64,000 bases of DNA, from contig VWZP01010284.1 in assembly GCA_013396995.1 (NCBI GenBank), positions 5,506 to 69,505 on the forward strand. The letters run 5' to 3'. The notes beneath the pieces were generated by a model. It made no database searches. It saw nothing but the letters and a program-made list of their open reading frames with translations, and had not been told where the DNA came from. A program made the position numbers and the translations under genes. Position 1 is the first letter of the stretch. Each line of letters starts with the position of its first letter. This DNA is from Dicaeum eximium (Eukaryota > Chordata > Aves > Passeriformes > Dicaeidae). Below are positions 41,046 to 56,000 of the stretch, piece by piece.

Positions 41046-44000
41046 ATGAAGGTAGGCGGCTCCGGCGGGAGCGGGGATCGCCGCCCTGTTCGCCCGCCGC
41101 TCTGGAGATTTCATTTTTAATCGTTCTCCGTCAGGGCACGGCAGCGGTGGGAGAACGCGGGGCTCGGTGCGTGCTCTGAGTGCCGTTCCTGCTCCCCGGC
41201 CAGGTGCAGGTGATTTAAAGCTCTCAGCGCCGTGCAGGAGCGCTCGGAACATCCTCATCGCCTCTGAGTTGTTGTTGTCCTTCGGGCTCCCGTCTTTAAA
41301 CGCTTCCTGTATCAGCAGCTGCTATGGCAAGTTTGCAAAACCACAGCTTTTGTCCCGCCTTTGCTGTTGTCGGTTTGCTCAGTACAAAGGCTCAACGATT
41401 GCAGTATAATTTACAAAACTTTTCCTTTTCCCTTCAGTGTTGAATGAAATACCAAGTTATAAAAAAACAACCCATACGCATCCAATTTTATTTTAGATTC
41501 TGCACCCGTTTCCTGTCTTTTCAATGTAGTAATTTTGTTCTTGTTTATCAGTTGCAATGAGCACAGTAAAGTGAAATGTTGAGTATTAAAGTCCAGGTTA
41601 AGGAAATTGTGATGAATTTTCTCTTTAAAATGCGCAGGTAATTTAGTTTTTTTAAAGGCATTCCAGGAAAGAAAAATAATTGTTAATAGCTGTTTGAAAG
41701 ATTGCAGCAGATTTCTCTAGAGGTCTCCTTTTAGTCACCAGGAAAGAAATCCTATATATAGAATGTTATAGACTTAATTGTAAATGTTGGGATGACACCA
41801 ATCTCAAATGTTTTAAGTAGTCTGTGCCATTGGATTGCTTAGAGCTGAAAAAATACAGCTGTCTGTTATATTGCCTTTTTGCAGTTGCAGTGTTTTCCTT
41901 TTATATAGAACCTACTTGAATTAGTAGTTGCTCCTTTACTTTGTTGCCCTTTTTATAAGCAAATGTCCCAAATATCAATGAATATCCTCAAAAACGTTTC
42001 TGGGAGAGGCTGGCCATGAATTGACAGGAGGTGTGTGTCAACATCAGTGACAAACCAAAACTTCCTGTAACTTGTTTGTTGGGTTTTTCTTTGCCCTTTT
42101 GAAGAACTCTGTGATGGCAATCCCTAGAAGGAAGCTGTTTATCAATTAAAAGTCAACAGGTTTAAAAGCCTAGGTGTAAAATGAAATACACAGTGCTGCA
42201 GCTGTAGCTATAAGTAAGAGCTAAAGTTTATTTTTGTGTTTTTGTTTCCCTCCAGGCAGCAGATGAGCCTGCCTACCTGACAGTGGGGACTGATGTCAGT
42301 GCCAAGTACCGTGGTGCCTTCTGCGAGGCAAAGATTAAGACGGTGAAAAGGCTTGTGAAAGTCAAGGTAAGTGTGCTGGGGCTGCTGCTGCTTTTGGTAA
42401 AGCATTGTGCTGAAAGGGCTGTCACAGCAGATCCTACTCCTGAAGATTAGAAAACATTCATCACTTCACTGTATCAATTTTAAACAACACTTAAATGTTG
42501 GGTTTTTTTTAATATTTTGTTGTTTGGTTTGCGATGAGTTTTTTGTGGTTTTTTTTCCTTTATTTTAGGGGGAAATGTTCTGTTTTTATTATATTTTTTG
42601 CTGGAACAAAAATGAGCTTTCTTGCTCCTTCTTTCCTGACTTTGTCTTCTGTTTTTGAATGCATCAGTTTCCCAGCAATAAGTTCTGATGTCACAAATAC
42701 AGGATTATGGCTTTACATGAATAATAAGGAATAAGAGCAACCTCTTCAGAAGCAAAAGTTCCATTTCATACCAACTGGCACTCTCGATTTTACAGTTTGG
42801 AACTGAAAAGGCAATGCAAAAATAACTGAACAGCAGGAGAGATGGCAATAATTTGTTTCTTAGGCCAGGTTTTAGCAATGCCCAGGGTTATGTTTAAGTT
42901 TTGAGCATCCTGATGCAGCTTCTAAAGCAGCATGCCCTGGCTGTAGCTGAATTTCTGTGCATGGATAGTAGTGGCACATAGTATTAATTCACATTTACAG
43001 GGCTTTTGCCAAAACAACCAAAAGACGAAGTTGTCGTTTTGGTGTTGTAATACTGTTGTAATGCCACTATGTGAGAATAAGAAGAAAACATTGTTAAATA
43101 CAAGTTAAAATTGAAAGTAAATATAGAAGTTGTTGTTCTTCTTTGTCTTGTCAAAGTCTTCCAACTTCCTACTTTAGTGTCTGCTGTCCAAGATATGTAA
43201 ATAAGGCGTCAGTGACCCAAAATCCCCAAGAAATTGAGGTGAAAGCTGCTTTTTGTAGCTATACATCCAAGCTTTTGTGTGCTTTAATGCTTAGATCAAG
43301 TAGAACAAGCCATCAGCCTCTTCAGTTACATATATAGATCATATCACTTTATCAGAGTGCTTTTCATCAATAGTAAAAAATGTAGTTCAGATACTGGAGT
43401 ATTTTGCTTGTTCTTAATAAGTACTTAGGGAAACTTGTGGTGTTCTTTGAAATGTGTGTTAATGAGAAGCTCTGTAGGAAGCAGTGTGCAGGTCTGACAA
43501 GCTTGATTTTGTCTGCATCTTTGGTCTGGTAGAGTATTTAGCCTGTTAATAGGTAGGAGTTTCTTTTTCTCATTAGGATCAGATGCTTTATTACTCCACA
43601 ATAAGATTTGGAATTACATGAGGCTGCTGTGACTTGGTGGAAATTCCTGTCGCTGGCTCTCAATTATATTATAACAATAGAAGTTTTAACAAGCTAAGCC
43701 TGATACTGTCATTAAGAGTGTGTAGGCACACCCTGGCACACTTGCCAAGAGTGCAAAAAGCCCAAAAGATCTGGTAGCCTTTTCCTCAGCAGCAGGACAA
43801 CCTGTATTCATCCCTCTGCAATTTTTATTTTAAATTTTATATCAGCATAAAGCGCATTTTAACCTGAATGTGTGTTAACACTGATGCTGTTTTGGCATGG
43901 CATTGATGTTCTGTTTATAAATACAGCTACATCTAGTCTGTGCTTGGAGGATAATTGGGGGAGCCAGAAAAATGAACATCATTATCAAAGCAAGTTTCTG

Positions 44001-47000
44001 GAACTTTTGGTTCCTGCAAACAAATAGAAGTTTTAGATTTTTTAAAATTAAACTGCCTAGGCTGATGTTCACTCTGTTTCCTCACTGTTCCCTTCTAGAA
44101 TGCAGGATTTTAATGGGAGAAGCAGAATTTGCTTACACTGGAACTGATCATTATTTTCACCCCATTGGTAGCGTTCGACATCTTTGCCATAAAAACTTGC
44201 ACAAGGTGGAAGAAATGCTGCCTTTCTCACGGCCAGTTTGGTGATTTTTGGGATACTTTTTTAATAAAAAGAAATTTTTATTTTGGTTGTAGTTTAGTAT
44301 TTAAAGTGTTGTCAGTGAAATGCTACAGTTGAATTAGAGAGAAGAAAAAACACTGCTTAATCTTCTAGTCTGGGAGCCCAATTCCAGGTTTGCCCTGAAT
44401 TGTGTCAAATTCTAAACTCACCTAAAAATGTATTTTCTTTGCTTTGGAATGACTGGTGTTTGATTTGCCCTGTTCTTTAATTAGGATTTTTCAGATGAAA
44501 AATTAAATGTTATACTTGGGGCTTCCTGTCAGTAAAACTGGCCTTGCCAAGTGTTTTCTGTTGAGTAATATTTGAGTCTAGTCGACAATCTTTATGTGGA
44601 TAATAAGATCTTTATATATATATATATACACACACATTTTCTTGTGGTTTTTGTGTGCTATTAAGTAATCAGATGTGTATTAAAAAGCTCATAAATCTCT
44701 TTCAGGTGGTCTTGAAGGGGGATAACTCAACTCAGTTGGTGCAAGATGACCAAGTGAAAGGACCTCTAAGAGTATGTATATTGCATGCCTTCTTTTGGTA
44801 ATCATATACATTTCTAAAACTCTTAAATTTTGATATTGTTTAGGTGGGTACTTATTTTCAGGATTGAAATCAACAGAAGGAGGTTCATCACTTCAGATGA
44901 GATGGGTTCTGAGGAATTAGTCTTAATTTTTGTAGCAGTTTATGTTTCTCTGTGTAGTGTACTTGATACACAGTTTTGCCTGCACGGGGATTTTTGTATC
45001 TTCCCATAAGATGCAAAACTCTTTATAAATAATGAAACATTGAAACTTCTCAGAAGTAATTAACAACTTGAGTGCCAAGCCACGTTCAAGCCCATTAGAC
45101 AAGAGTAAATACAGTTATTCAGTGTTTTAGAATAGTTGATGTATTTTATATAAAAAGGTGTTTGCATTTTCATTCTGTGTAACAGTTGTGTGTTAAAAGG
45201 CAGAGCTGTGTTATAAACACTGAATGCAAATAGAGTTCTCCAGAGAAGGTCATCTTGCTTATATTTGTCTTTTCTGTGTTGCTCCTGCAGGAACTCCAAG
45301 CTGCTACTGAAATTCTGATCTAGCAGGCAGTAGAACTGTGTTTAAAGTATAAGAAATAGTAGTAATTGAATTATTATCATTAATGAATTAATGGCTTTGG
45401 ATATTTGTTTTCTATTGGCCTTCTATTTCCTGAGATGATGAAGTCATGCTGAATTAGATGTTCTGAGTTTCTCAGTGCTTTAGTGTCTACTTGTAGTTCA
45501 GCCTTCCTGCTGAAGGACCTTTGTTCTTACCTGCACAGTTACTAAACTTTCAAAGCAGCATTTAGCTAAACTGAGTCTTAAATGTAAATCTGGCTTGCTG
45601 GGAGGATCAATGTATTTTTCTCAGTTTTCTGAGTGTGGGCTTCCAGGTAACCTTGAGCTGCCCCTTGTTGCAGGTTGGAGCAATGGTTGAAACCAAAATG
45701 CCTGATGGATCTTTTCAGGAAGCAGTTATCAGCAAGCTGACAGATGCCAGTTGGTACACTGTAGGTGAGTGGCCATGTTTCATCTATGGGCTGTAATCTT
45801 TGAACAATATCTTTCTAATTATAGGTAACAATGTCAGTAATTATATCTTGTATTGCACGATCTGAGATAGTTTTTGGAGGAGACTTTTTTTTAAAGTTGT
45901 CCACATCTTGATTCCTTTTCTGTTTCAAGTAGAATAATAATTAATTGATGTTCAGGGGGGGCTTTGCACGGGTAATTGCAGGGCTGAATAATCAAGTTTT
46001 ATTTGACACAATGTACCTGTAATGGTAGCGGTTGCACTCACTGAAATTCACAATAATTTCTGCAGGTTTTAAGACATAAGCCTTGCAAAATCATTCTTCC
46101 AGCTGAAAATGTGTGGCATGAAATGAATGACTGAAATATATGAACCTCCTTGCACTGTATGCAAGCACTTGTACACAAGGAAAACATCAACAGAAGACAG
46201 AATCGATTTCTTTCTAAGAGAAGAATCAACATATCACACAGTAAAAAGAAAAGAGGAGACATTAATTTATAATGTGAATAGCTGTTTCCTTTAATAAAAT
46301 TTTCAAGTAAGGATCTAAAGTGAAATAGAAAACTACTTTTCTCCTCATGTTGGAGGCTCATGTGATGTGTTCAGTTATTGAAATAGAAAGTTCAGAATGC
46401 AGGGTCAGCAAAATGTCAGTGTTGAACAGAAATTCATTGTTAGACAAATTTCCTTATTTTCAATAATTCTGATGTCCAGGTTTTTCTGAAACAGCTTTAG
46501 GGACAGAATGACAAAACTCAGCAACATTCAAGTAATAGTAGATAAGCAAATTATAAAAGGACAGTATTTGAATTGGAGAGTTATGCAAGCACCCATCCTT
46601 TTTTTGCACAACTTTCTTACAGCAGTGGAGCCTTCTATTCCCTAATAGCTGCCTAGAAGGAGCATGCTCCTGTTAATTGTCCTGTACATGCTACTCTTGG
46701 GCATTGCTTTGGAGATTAGTACTTGTAAATTTAAACTCTGTGTTTCTCATTAGCTGCCTTGGGTACCAAATCTATTCAGCTTTACTTGATATTCTTCCAT
46801 CCTCTCTTGAGGAGTCCTCTGTCCCATGAACTCTTAATCATTTTGGTTCATTAACCCCTTTTTAAGATTTAAATAAGCTGTTTTCAGTAATTCAGTGTTT
46901 CCTTTGCAGTAGGTGAGGTTATGTCGTCTTTGGTGGGATCAGGATAAAGCTCTGCAGATAATTTGGAAGGATTTATTGCTTTATGATTATTATTGTTAGT

Positions 47001-50000
47001 GAGTGCTTTAACTCTAAGCTGGTTGAAAAAGCTCACTGTTCTTTGCCTTTTTCTTCAGGATTATAATAGTGCTGTAAAATTGTAGTGGATGTCAGGTCAG
47101 GGAGGAAAAGCAGGATTATTTTGGAGTGCAGAAGATTTAAAATCTGCTTAGTTTAGTACTATGATATGACATACTTGAGGTAGAACCCTGGACCTTTAAC
47201 TTCTCTTTACAAAGTTTTTCAAAGGTTCACCATTCTGTTAGAGAAGTGATAAGAAACAGAGTCTTGCCCAATTTCATGGTTTATGAGTTAGCATTTTAAT
47301 TGTAGAACTCCTAACTTATTTCAGTTTTCAAGTAGTACTTTCAGCTAATTCTGTTTGAATTTGGGCCAGAAGGCATTTGTCTTCTTACATTTGACATGTG
47401 AACTTTGATTCCCTTGTTTGGGGGATGAGTTTTGTCCGTGTTTTCTTTTTCTTTTTTATTTCCTTTTTTTTTCCCCCTTTTCTTTTGAGCAGTGCATTTC
47501 TGCCAAAAAATCTTTACTTGATGAGCAGGAAATTTGAACAGTGAATAAATGCTGTGCCCTGTATTAATGGATTGTTGTTTATATTTAACAACTTGTTGAA
47601 CTCTCCCCAATTATGTGAGAGAGAAATCATGCATGCCATGATTTTTACTTCACACATTTATTAAAGTGCAGTTCCTCAGAAACTTCAACCAATGGATTAA
47701 TTAACTACTGTAATTTTCTTTCCCCAAATAATATTTTTTGACAGGCAGACTGGAGAAAACAAAATATGTTTTCTGTATGCAAATGTGTTAAGATTGCTAG
47801 GATTTTGTAAAAATTTGAAGCTCGGGGGGGATTTAAGTAATCTCATGGTAAATGAACATACAGAGCTGTTACATGGCACTTTAATTATGAAAATACAATT
47901 GTAATTGTTGGATTTAGATCTTAGGAACATTTTATGAGTTCTCTGTGGTGGATTGCTTGTTGGGAGTTGAAAGCACAGGTAACATTGACCAGAGCAAGCA
48001 AATCATCAAGTTTGCATCATGGTTCTGCAGTTAAAACTGGGAAAGTGTTCTAGGTTGAGTACAGGAATAGTGACGTGAAAAATAAGCCTTATCTTTTACC
48101 TGCTGCTTCCATTGTGTCTTTGCAGAAAGTTTGGGGTAGATATGAGGTGTATATTTATGTTGCTGGTAAAGCAAACCCTTGAATTGGTTGCTTTTCAGTA
48201 GCTGGTGGGTGCTGCTCCCAAGAGCCTTCCTGACTGAGGCAGTCACAGCTGAAGAGCTGAGAGGGAAGTGGATTAACCAGACTCCAGGTTTACAGGATGC
48301 CTTCCTGAACATTTTGAGATGGAAAGCACAAGGGAGATCTTGTATTTCAGTAGTTTGTGCATTTCCCTTACTGTTTATTCTCTATGTTATCTAACATCTC
48401 TTTCTCAGTGATCTAAAAGCAAACTGATCTCTGGCTAATGAAACCAGTGATATATACAGGGAAACATTTTCTGAGTATTAAGTACAGATGTGCAAAAAAT
48501 GCCAAAACAAACTGCCTGTGTGTCTAGTGAGAAGTGATGGTGTTCACTTTTGCATATCAATTTCTCTGTTTCATTTAGGGATGTAGAGCAGAAAAGTCAC
48601 GAGAAACAACTTCTCTTTGGTCAATAAATTGAACCAGTGGAAGTGCTGAGCTTGCTATAATAGGCTGCTTTGCCACCACTGTAATGCAAGAGCCACAGTG
48701 ATGATCAGTTTGTGTATTTGAACAGTATCTCCTGTCTATTAATAGTGTTCATGTACCCAGAATAAGCAAGGCTTTATTTTTATTGTAGCTTCAACAGAAT
48801 CACTTTTTGACCTCTTTTTATATGACAATGTTAATCTAGCCTTGTAGTCCTATTGAACTTTTCAGCTGTGATTTGGAAATACTTTTGAAATTACCTTTGA
48901 AATTCAGCTTTTCAGCATAAGCAGGTGAAGAAGCAAAAGCTGTTTGGAGTGGAAGTTTAAAAGTGTCTGGGAAATGTCACTGCACAAGGCACTCCTCAAA
49001 TCCAAAGTGATGTGACACTAATAGGGGTTTAAGTTCTTTGGTTAACAAATGGCTCAGTTGGACCTGATGATTTTACTAAGTGATTCAATGATTTGATGAT
49101 GTTTGTCTTTAGAATGCAGTTATCTAAACTGAACTTCCTTAATTTAAAAATTACAAAGTGCTGCATTGATGCTTTTGAAGTGCTGAATATATTGTTAGGT
49201 GATAATTGCATAGAATTAAAATGGTCTGTCAGATCTGTTTTAGCTGAACAAGGTTTGAATTACAGTTTACTGAGTGTACCATCTACTTGATTCTCTGTTA
49301 ACTTGCAAAATGCTTCAGGTAAATACTGAAATGACTGACAAAGAAAGAAACCACAACCCAGGCCACACCTTACAAAATGCATAGTTGCATTCTCCTTCTC
49401 TCACGCTCTGCCTGGAGTCTTACAAGCATTACCAGAATTTCAGAAAACATAAATCCTTATGTACATGTTCTTTGAGGAAACACTTTTGGATCACTTCTGC
49501 ACAGAATGAGAAGTGATGTAATATTTATATATATAAAAGTGAGAAACAGGATTTAATTTGAGCCAGCATCCAGGAGTTGCTGTTAGAATGGCCTGGTTTA
49601 TATTGCCCCTGTCATCCCTCCTTTTGACAAAACTCCAGTCAGTAATCTGTGTGTGCTTAGGTCTCTTTTTATTATGTAATATAATAATTCTATGACTTTA
49701 AACAAGATTAAACAAAAGCAGATCAAATACATTGAGCCCTGTATTTTGCTAGGTAGAATGATGGAAAAGTGTTTCTAATGAAAGAAATAAACAACATCTA
49801 TTAACTTTCAGTAATGTTCCTCTGAATTGAGTAGGAAATAGGAGAGGGAAACAGTGAGAGGTCTTTGCAGTTTAGAGTGAAAGGGAATGTGATTCCTTCC
49901 TTTTTGAGACTTATGCCTTTCAGACACTTCTGAGGCACCTCAGTGAGCCCTACACCTCTGCTGGTGGCTTCTTCCTCTCATGTAATCATGGTGGCAGTTT

Positions 50001-53000
50001 CCAGGAAATGCTGAGAGGAGTCAGACACCTGGATGTTTGCTCTGGGAATGAAATGTAGTCTCAGCCACCAACTGCATCCCTTCATGTTCCTGCGGTGAGG
50101 TCACGGAAATTAAGATACTGAGGATTTGGTTTTAGTCATTTTGCATATTCCATGGATTTTGAAAATTCCAGTCCATAATGATGAGGATATTTATCAGCAA
50201 ATGAACCAACACTGATGTCCTGGGACTTCAGGAGCAGGGTTACTAACAGGAGCTACTTATAGTCGCATTTTCCTATTTTTAAAAGAACTTTTCTTCTGAT
50301 GTGTTGTGGAGATAATTATGCTAAGAGGAAAAACAGGCTTGGTCCTGAGTCCACCAGAGCTGCAAGCTCTTACTCCCAGGGTGGTGAGAGCTCTCAGTGC
50401 CCCCCAGCCAGCTGAGTCCATCCATGCCAGAGAGCTGTTGGTTTGTCCCTCCAAAGCTTGACCAGCACCTGTCCTGTGCTGCGTGCCAGGCACTGGCCAT
50501 GTCTGCAGGGCTGGTTTGACCAGTTCCCAGCATCCTGTTGAGTTCCACGTGGCAGAAGCATCATCTCTGGGCTGTGCATGTGTCATCCAGGAATCCAAAA
50601 CCACAGGTGTTTGCCTACATTTGGCTGGTGTTCTCTACCACCACGACCCACCATGAATTTGTTCTTTTTCTCTTTAAAATTCGCATGTGTGGGTTTTGAG
50701 GAAATCCCCTTTATTTGTCCAGAGTTCTTCCATGGGATGTGTTGCTTAAGTGCACCTGTGGCATATAAAAAATGCTGCAGTAGCGCTGTTGGTTGCTCTC
50801 TGGAGAATCTAGAAAAAAAAGGAACTGCACTGTGTGTTGTGTTTACCCATGTTTAGGGAACAGGTGTATAGAGGAGCAAAATTTTGTAGTGAAAAATAAT
50901 ATTTTAACAGTAGAACCGTGTTACAAATCAACTGGATGGAATCTTTGCTTAAAAAACCACCTTTGTTACTATGTGAACTGAGTGTTAAAAATATTTTAAA
51001 ATTGTGTACAAACAATACTCTAGGGAAAGCAAGGAGGTAGATTTTTTCTCTAATCTCTTTATGTGTAACAATAGTAAGATTAACATTTCAGAAAAAGCAG
51101 TTTCAGGCTGCAGGCTTTTGTCTGTGAGGTGATAATTTTCTATGAGTATAGGCAAAGGCCACTCAAACTTCCCTGCTTTCTGGGATATTTCAAATATATT
51201 TTTATAAGAGGAACTTGGGCTCATTTAAAATCATTTAAAAAAGAGCAAATTTGAGTTGTGTCATCTCTCAGTAGCACAATACAGTGCAGTACTTGCTCTT
51301 AAGTCCTTTTACAGTGATGAATCAGTAGTACAGCCCTTGGCTGCCAGGCTATTCAACAAACATTGCACAGTTCCTGGTACTTTCTGTATTGTTTCCACAC
51401 CTAAACCCCAAATATCTGCAAAATCTGTACACATTAGTTGAGATATTCATAGACATCATCTCTTGTAGTTCATAAATTGCTGCTTTGCCAAGCAGCCAGT
51501 GAGAATAATTCAGTGTGCACAGTGACACTGGAGCAGCTTTAATTTGTGGTAGGTACTTTCATTTCATTGTCTTGGTACTTAAAAGTTTCTCAGTGGGTTG
51601 GGAAACGAGACAAAATTGTCTCCTTGCAGTGCAGTGTAGACTCTAATCTCTCTTGGTTTGGGCAGCAGCACTAACACAACTTGTTGGATTTGAAGTTTGC
51701 AAGATGCAGCCTTGAGGGTTGTTTTCCCTGGGCACTTGCGTGTCACAGAGCTGCCTTGTCCTGGTAGCACTGGTGGCTCTCTGGAAGTCATCTCGTAACT
51801 GCCATGAGGATGTTCTCTCTGGAGTTCTGCTCTCTTCTCCTTTTTCTGTCTTTTTTTTCTTACTTAAATCCATTTATAATATAGCTCTATATATATTTCT
51901 AAACAAAATGTAGTCAAACTGCTCTGTAGTATTATGTGGCAAGCTTCTTAACACTTCCTAAAAATGAATTTGATTAGTTGACTGGTTAATATTATATATT
52001 TAAATACATGAAAACCAGACTTGAGACAGCCTTTTTATAAAGCCAGGGTTAGTGGATTTTTGGTGATGGAGTATACAAGTCTGCTACAGACAGGAAATGG
52101 AAGATATCAGCTCATCAACAGTGAGCTTAAAGTTGCACTTTTTAGTGCATTTTTGAGGTACTGAACTTTTAGTCAATTTTTTTTTTTAAAATCTTGCCAA
52201 GTGTTGTGTTGATCACCACTGGGAAATTCGTTTTTATTTTTCTGTCATAGATTAGGGTTGTGTAGATTTTTCACAAGCAGAAAAAACCCAATTCTGTTTC
52301 TTTCCTATTATCTTAGGCAAGATTGAGATGCAGCAAAATTCTGAAAATTTCCATTTTATTGTCACTGTTTCAATATGCTCTGTATGGAGCATATTGGACT
52401 CAGTTCTTGGGATTAGACCAAGCATTATGGCAGAGACTGTTCCTCCAGGTTGTGCTGCTTACTCATCTCTTTTCCCCTTCTGTCAGCGTTCCTCATTAGG
52501 GAACATGTTTGGAAGAAAGGCTCTGCCCGGCACGAATGTCGCTTTTCTTCCCTTCCTTCCCGGGATGTTCTGTTGGCTGTTGGGCAGCAGGGAGCAATTC
52601 CCTGGCTAGTTTGTATCCTTCCCTTCCCAGAAATCAGCTGCTGCACCCTTTCTCCCCAGCAAGCCCCTGCCACTGTGAGATGAGGCAATGGGAGGACCTC
52701 AAGGGCTTCTGCTTTTTCACCTTTTTTTTTTGGAAAGACAGGACTGTAATTTCCTCTTTAGAGATGAGAATTGTGATGCTGTAAACACATTCTTTGATGA
52801 CTTCACTGTATGTGTGTGGGGATGGGGAGATGTCTCCTTGTCTTCTGTTCCTGTTTCCTGCCCTCTCCCTGCCCAGTGAATTCTTCCTTACAAACACAAC
52901 CTTTAGGACTTCTGCTTCTGAAGAATTTGGAGTTGTAGCAATAACCTGTTGAAGGAATTGAGTAATTGATGCAAGTTATTCAACATTAATTTAAAAGTTT

Positions 53001-56000
53001 TTAGTTTGATTGTTAGTTCTAGGCATTTTAACTAGAGTTAAACAGCCTTGCTTCTGGATGAGATTAAAAAGAGGAATAAATTTGCAGCTTAGAGTGTATT
53101 AAGTTCCTCTGACACGACTGTTATCACAGCTTCAAAATGTCTCATAGCCAAAAACTCTGCCATCTGCCTTACTGCTTATATGTACAGATTCCTTAATATT
53201 TGATACTGTGCCTTGAAAAGACATTCCCTTAAATCCTCTAGGACTAGCATTAGAATCACACACAGGGCCACATGAATACGAACAGTACTTGGGTGTAGCA
53301 GATTTTTCTGAAGAGTGAGATGGAAACCACAAGGCCTATTTAGTTTAAGAAAGGCTTATATTTTTAAAGGTGCTGAGTTTATCAGTGTGAGTTTCTGATT
53401 GCCCTTTCAGTAAGGCACAGTCAAGTGTTTTCCCTAGAGGAGAAGCAAGTTTGAATTAGCTACAATTACGAAATACTTCAAACATCATGATTAATTGGAG
53501 AGACTCCTTACTTGGCTCCACCTTAGTAACTCAAATAATTGATATTTTTATATGACAAATGGTGCTATCCTTTCTCCATTGAAACTTATTAAAGTGATCA
53601 CTTATGTAAATAAGGAAATCTTTCTGTTTATGCTGTTCTTTTATGCTTTGTTGTTCTGCAGTGATGTTTTGCTCCAAGTCCTGCATCTACGCTGGCAGTT
53701 GCAGGTGCTTTGTACATGCCCACAACATAAACTGTTCCTCTTGATTGTCATAATTTGCTTATGTGTCTTAATTTGAGTTAAGTATATTTTACTGAGGGTG
53801 TTTTACTTAACCTTTGGTATTTATAACATTTTATCTCTTAGGGATGAAAAACTGGTATATGTCATTTGATTTATGAACAGTTTACTTGATTTATCTCTCG
53901 ACTGGACTAGCTTTAAATAAATGGATAGAGCTTCCAATTTTGGAGATAATAAATAAAAATAAGCAGTTTAGTTCTATTGTCAAGTATTAGGTACTGTTTG
54001 CTTTTTTTCAATCAAAGTACCTGTTGCCAGTCACCAGCCATTTGTCCCCTAAAATGATTATTCTTGAAAATTTAGTAGTTTGAGATTTTAGGAAGCCGAA
54101 AAGTTAATTGTTTTGTATGTACAAATGTTCTAAACCATTAAGATAATTTGATAGTGAAGCATATGGAGCATACCACAGCGGTATTTACTCTGAAGATGGA
54201 AGAACCTTAAAGCTTATCTTACCCAGCTTAATTAATTTTATAAGTATGCCAAAATTACCATACTGCTATGCACAACACTTGAAACTTTCTTTTACTGGTG
54301 CACAAAGCCTGCTTCAAGTAGTTTAAATATAGAGAAGTGTTCTGTTCTGCCCTTTGACCCCATAGAAATAAACTTGTACCTTGCTGAGATTCCAGCCTGC
54401 AGCCTGGGCTCTGCTCTTTGCACTCAGGGGGAATTGGTAACTTTGCTTTCCTTCTCTTCAAGGAAATTTTCATGAAGAGGTTTTATCTAAACTGAAGAGT
54501 AGATCTTTCTCAGGCAAAGCTTGCAGTAGCCTCATACCATTCCATCCTTCTTCTGCTATGTATTGTTGGGAATTGATGGAACTTCCTGTTCATGAGATAT
54601 AACACAACAGGATGTGTACTAAATATTCCTTATAAAGTGATCAGACTTGGAATTGCAGGTTCCCAGTATCTTGATCTTTTGTAAGTAAGTGTAGCAAAAA
54701 CTTATCAGAAACTTGTTTTTCTTTCCATTGATCTTTTTGTGGGATTGCTCATAGCAAGAGGAGAAGTAAAAGGTACCACATTTATTAAATGATGATAAGT
54801 AAGGAATAAATGTATAGGGTGGGGGAAAAAAACCCACAAAACAAAACAAACCCCAAAGATTGCTAGATAGGAGTAACTGGTGTGCAGCCAGGGCTGTGGT
54901 TTGAAATGTGCAGTTTTATTGATAAGAAGAATGTCTAAATTACACTGAGACTTTTGCATCCAAAGCCTTACTTTGTCCTGGCTTGAATCTCTGTGTGAAA
55001 ATCTATTCCAAGAATGAATCCTGAATACTGACTTTCTTTTTGCTTGTGGACTAAAGAGTGAGTAAATTAGGCTTGAAAGTGATGTTTTAGAGAATGTTCT
55101 TGATTGAGATAAACAGTAGGCTTGGAATTGAGATCTGATCAGCTTGTGCTGATGTGTTTTCTTGGCTTCACCCTAGTTTTTGATGATGGTGATGAAAGGA
55201 CCTTGAGACGAACTTCATTATGCTTGAAGGGAGAAAGGCACTTTGCAGAAAGTGAGGTAAGACAATGATGGACATGGAATTATAAATAAATAGTTAATTC
55301 ATATTTTTATAACCAGATATTGCAAACAATGGTTGTTTCCCCCTTTTCCATGCAGACACTTGATCAACTGCCACTAACCAATCCAGAGCACTTTGGAACA
55401 CCAGTTATTGGGAAGAAATCTAATAGAGGGAGAAGATCTTCTCTTCCTGTGTGAGTTTTGAGTATTCTGCTTTTCCTTTAGTGTTCTTTGCTAAAAGTGA
55501 AGCAGTCCCATTGAAGCTGCAATGGTCTGAATGCTCTGTCACCTGAATTTTGTGCACAGCTGATAGACATGGTCATATGCTGGCAATATTATGAAATTGA
55601 AAGGTTTTATTACCTGTAGTACCCTTAAGAACATTTATGCTTCTTTCATCTAATAGGAAATATAGGATTTTTAACCTTCTTTATACTGAACACAGTAAAA
55701 TAAAAAAGGTGCTTTTTAATTTTTGGGGTAGAGAGCATTTTTCTTTGTTTCATGTCTGTGCACAATCAAAACCTGAGTCATGTCTCCAATTGTAACATGA
55801 TGCTGTTGTAAAATACTGCTACTTGGAAAGAATTCCTACAAAATTCCTCTTACTGAGTAAGTGCACTTAACATTTAAGTGTATTTCAAGCAATTTCAGCT
55901 CTTAAAATAACTGGTTTTGAAGCTTTGCAAAATAGGAAGAAAAATCTTGTCGTAAGCTCTTTTTGGTTTTCAAGTAGTAACTTCAGACAAACTTTAAAAT

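Larger units (their letters stand above)
39620..41280. promoter_or_regulatory. ARID4A: CpG-island promoter of ARID4A, possibly bidirectional
   Basis: This is a very GC/CpG-dense block of about 1.6 kb with a central assembly gap. Visible motifs are an ETS/GABP-type ACTTCCGG (40018-40025) and three ATGGCG cores of YY1 type (near 40004, 40232 and 40800). No TATA box is seen. ETS and YY1 elements without TATA are common in divergent housekeeping promoters. The ARID4A non-coding first exon is expected here, partly or wholly in the gap. On the minus strand a strong donor (CAG/GTAGGG, exon end at 39921) follows a GC-rich stretch, consistent with a divergent transcript. Confidence 0.75.

Noticed and set aside
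39932..41179. 415-codon + strand open frame across the CpG island
   Set aside because: More than a third of it is N from the assembly gap and the rest is GC-driven low-complexity peptide. The true ARID4A start is the ATG AAG at 41046 after a splice acceptor.
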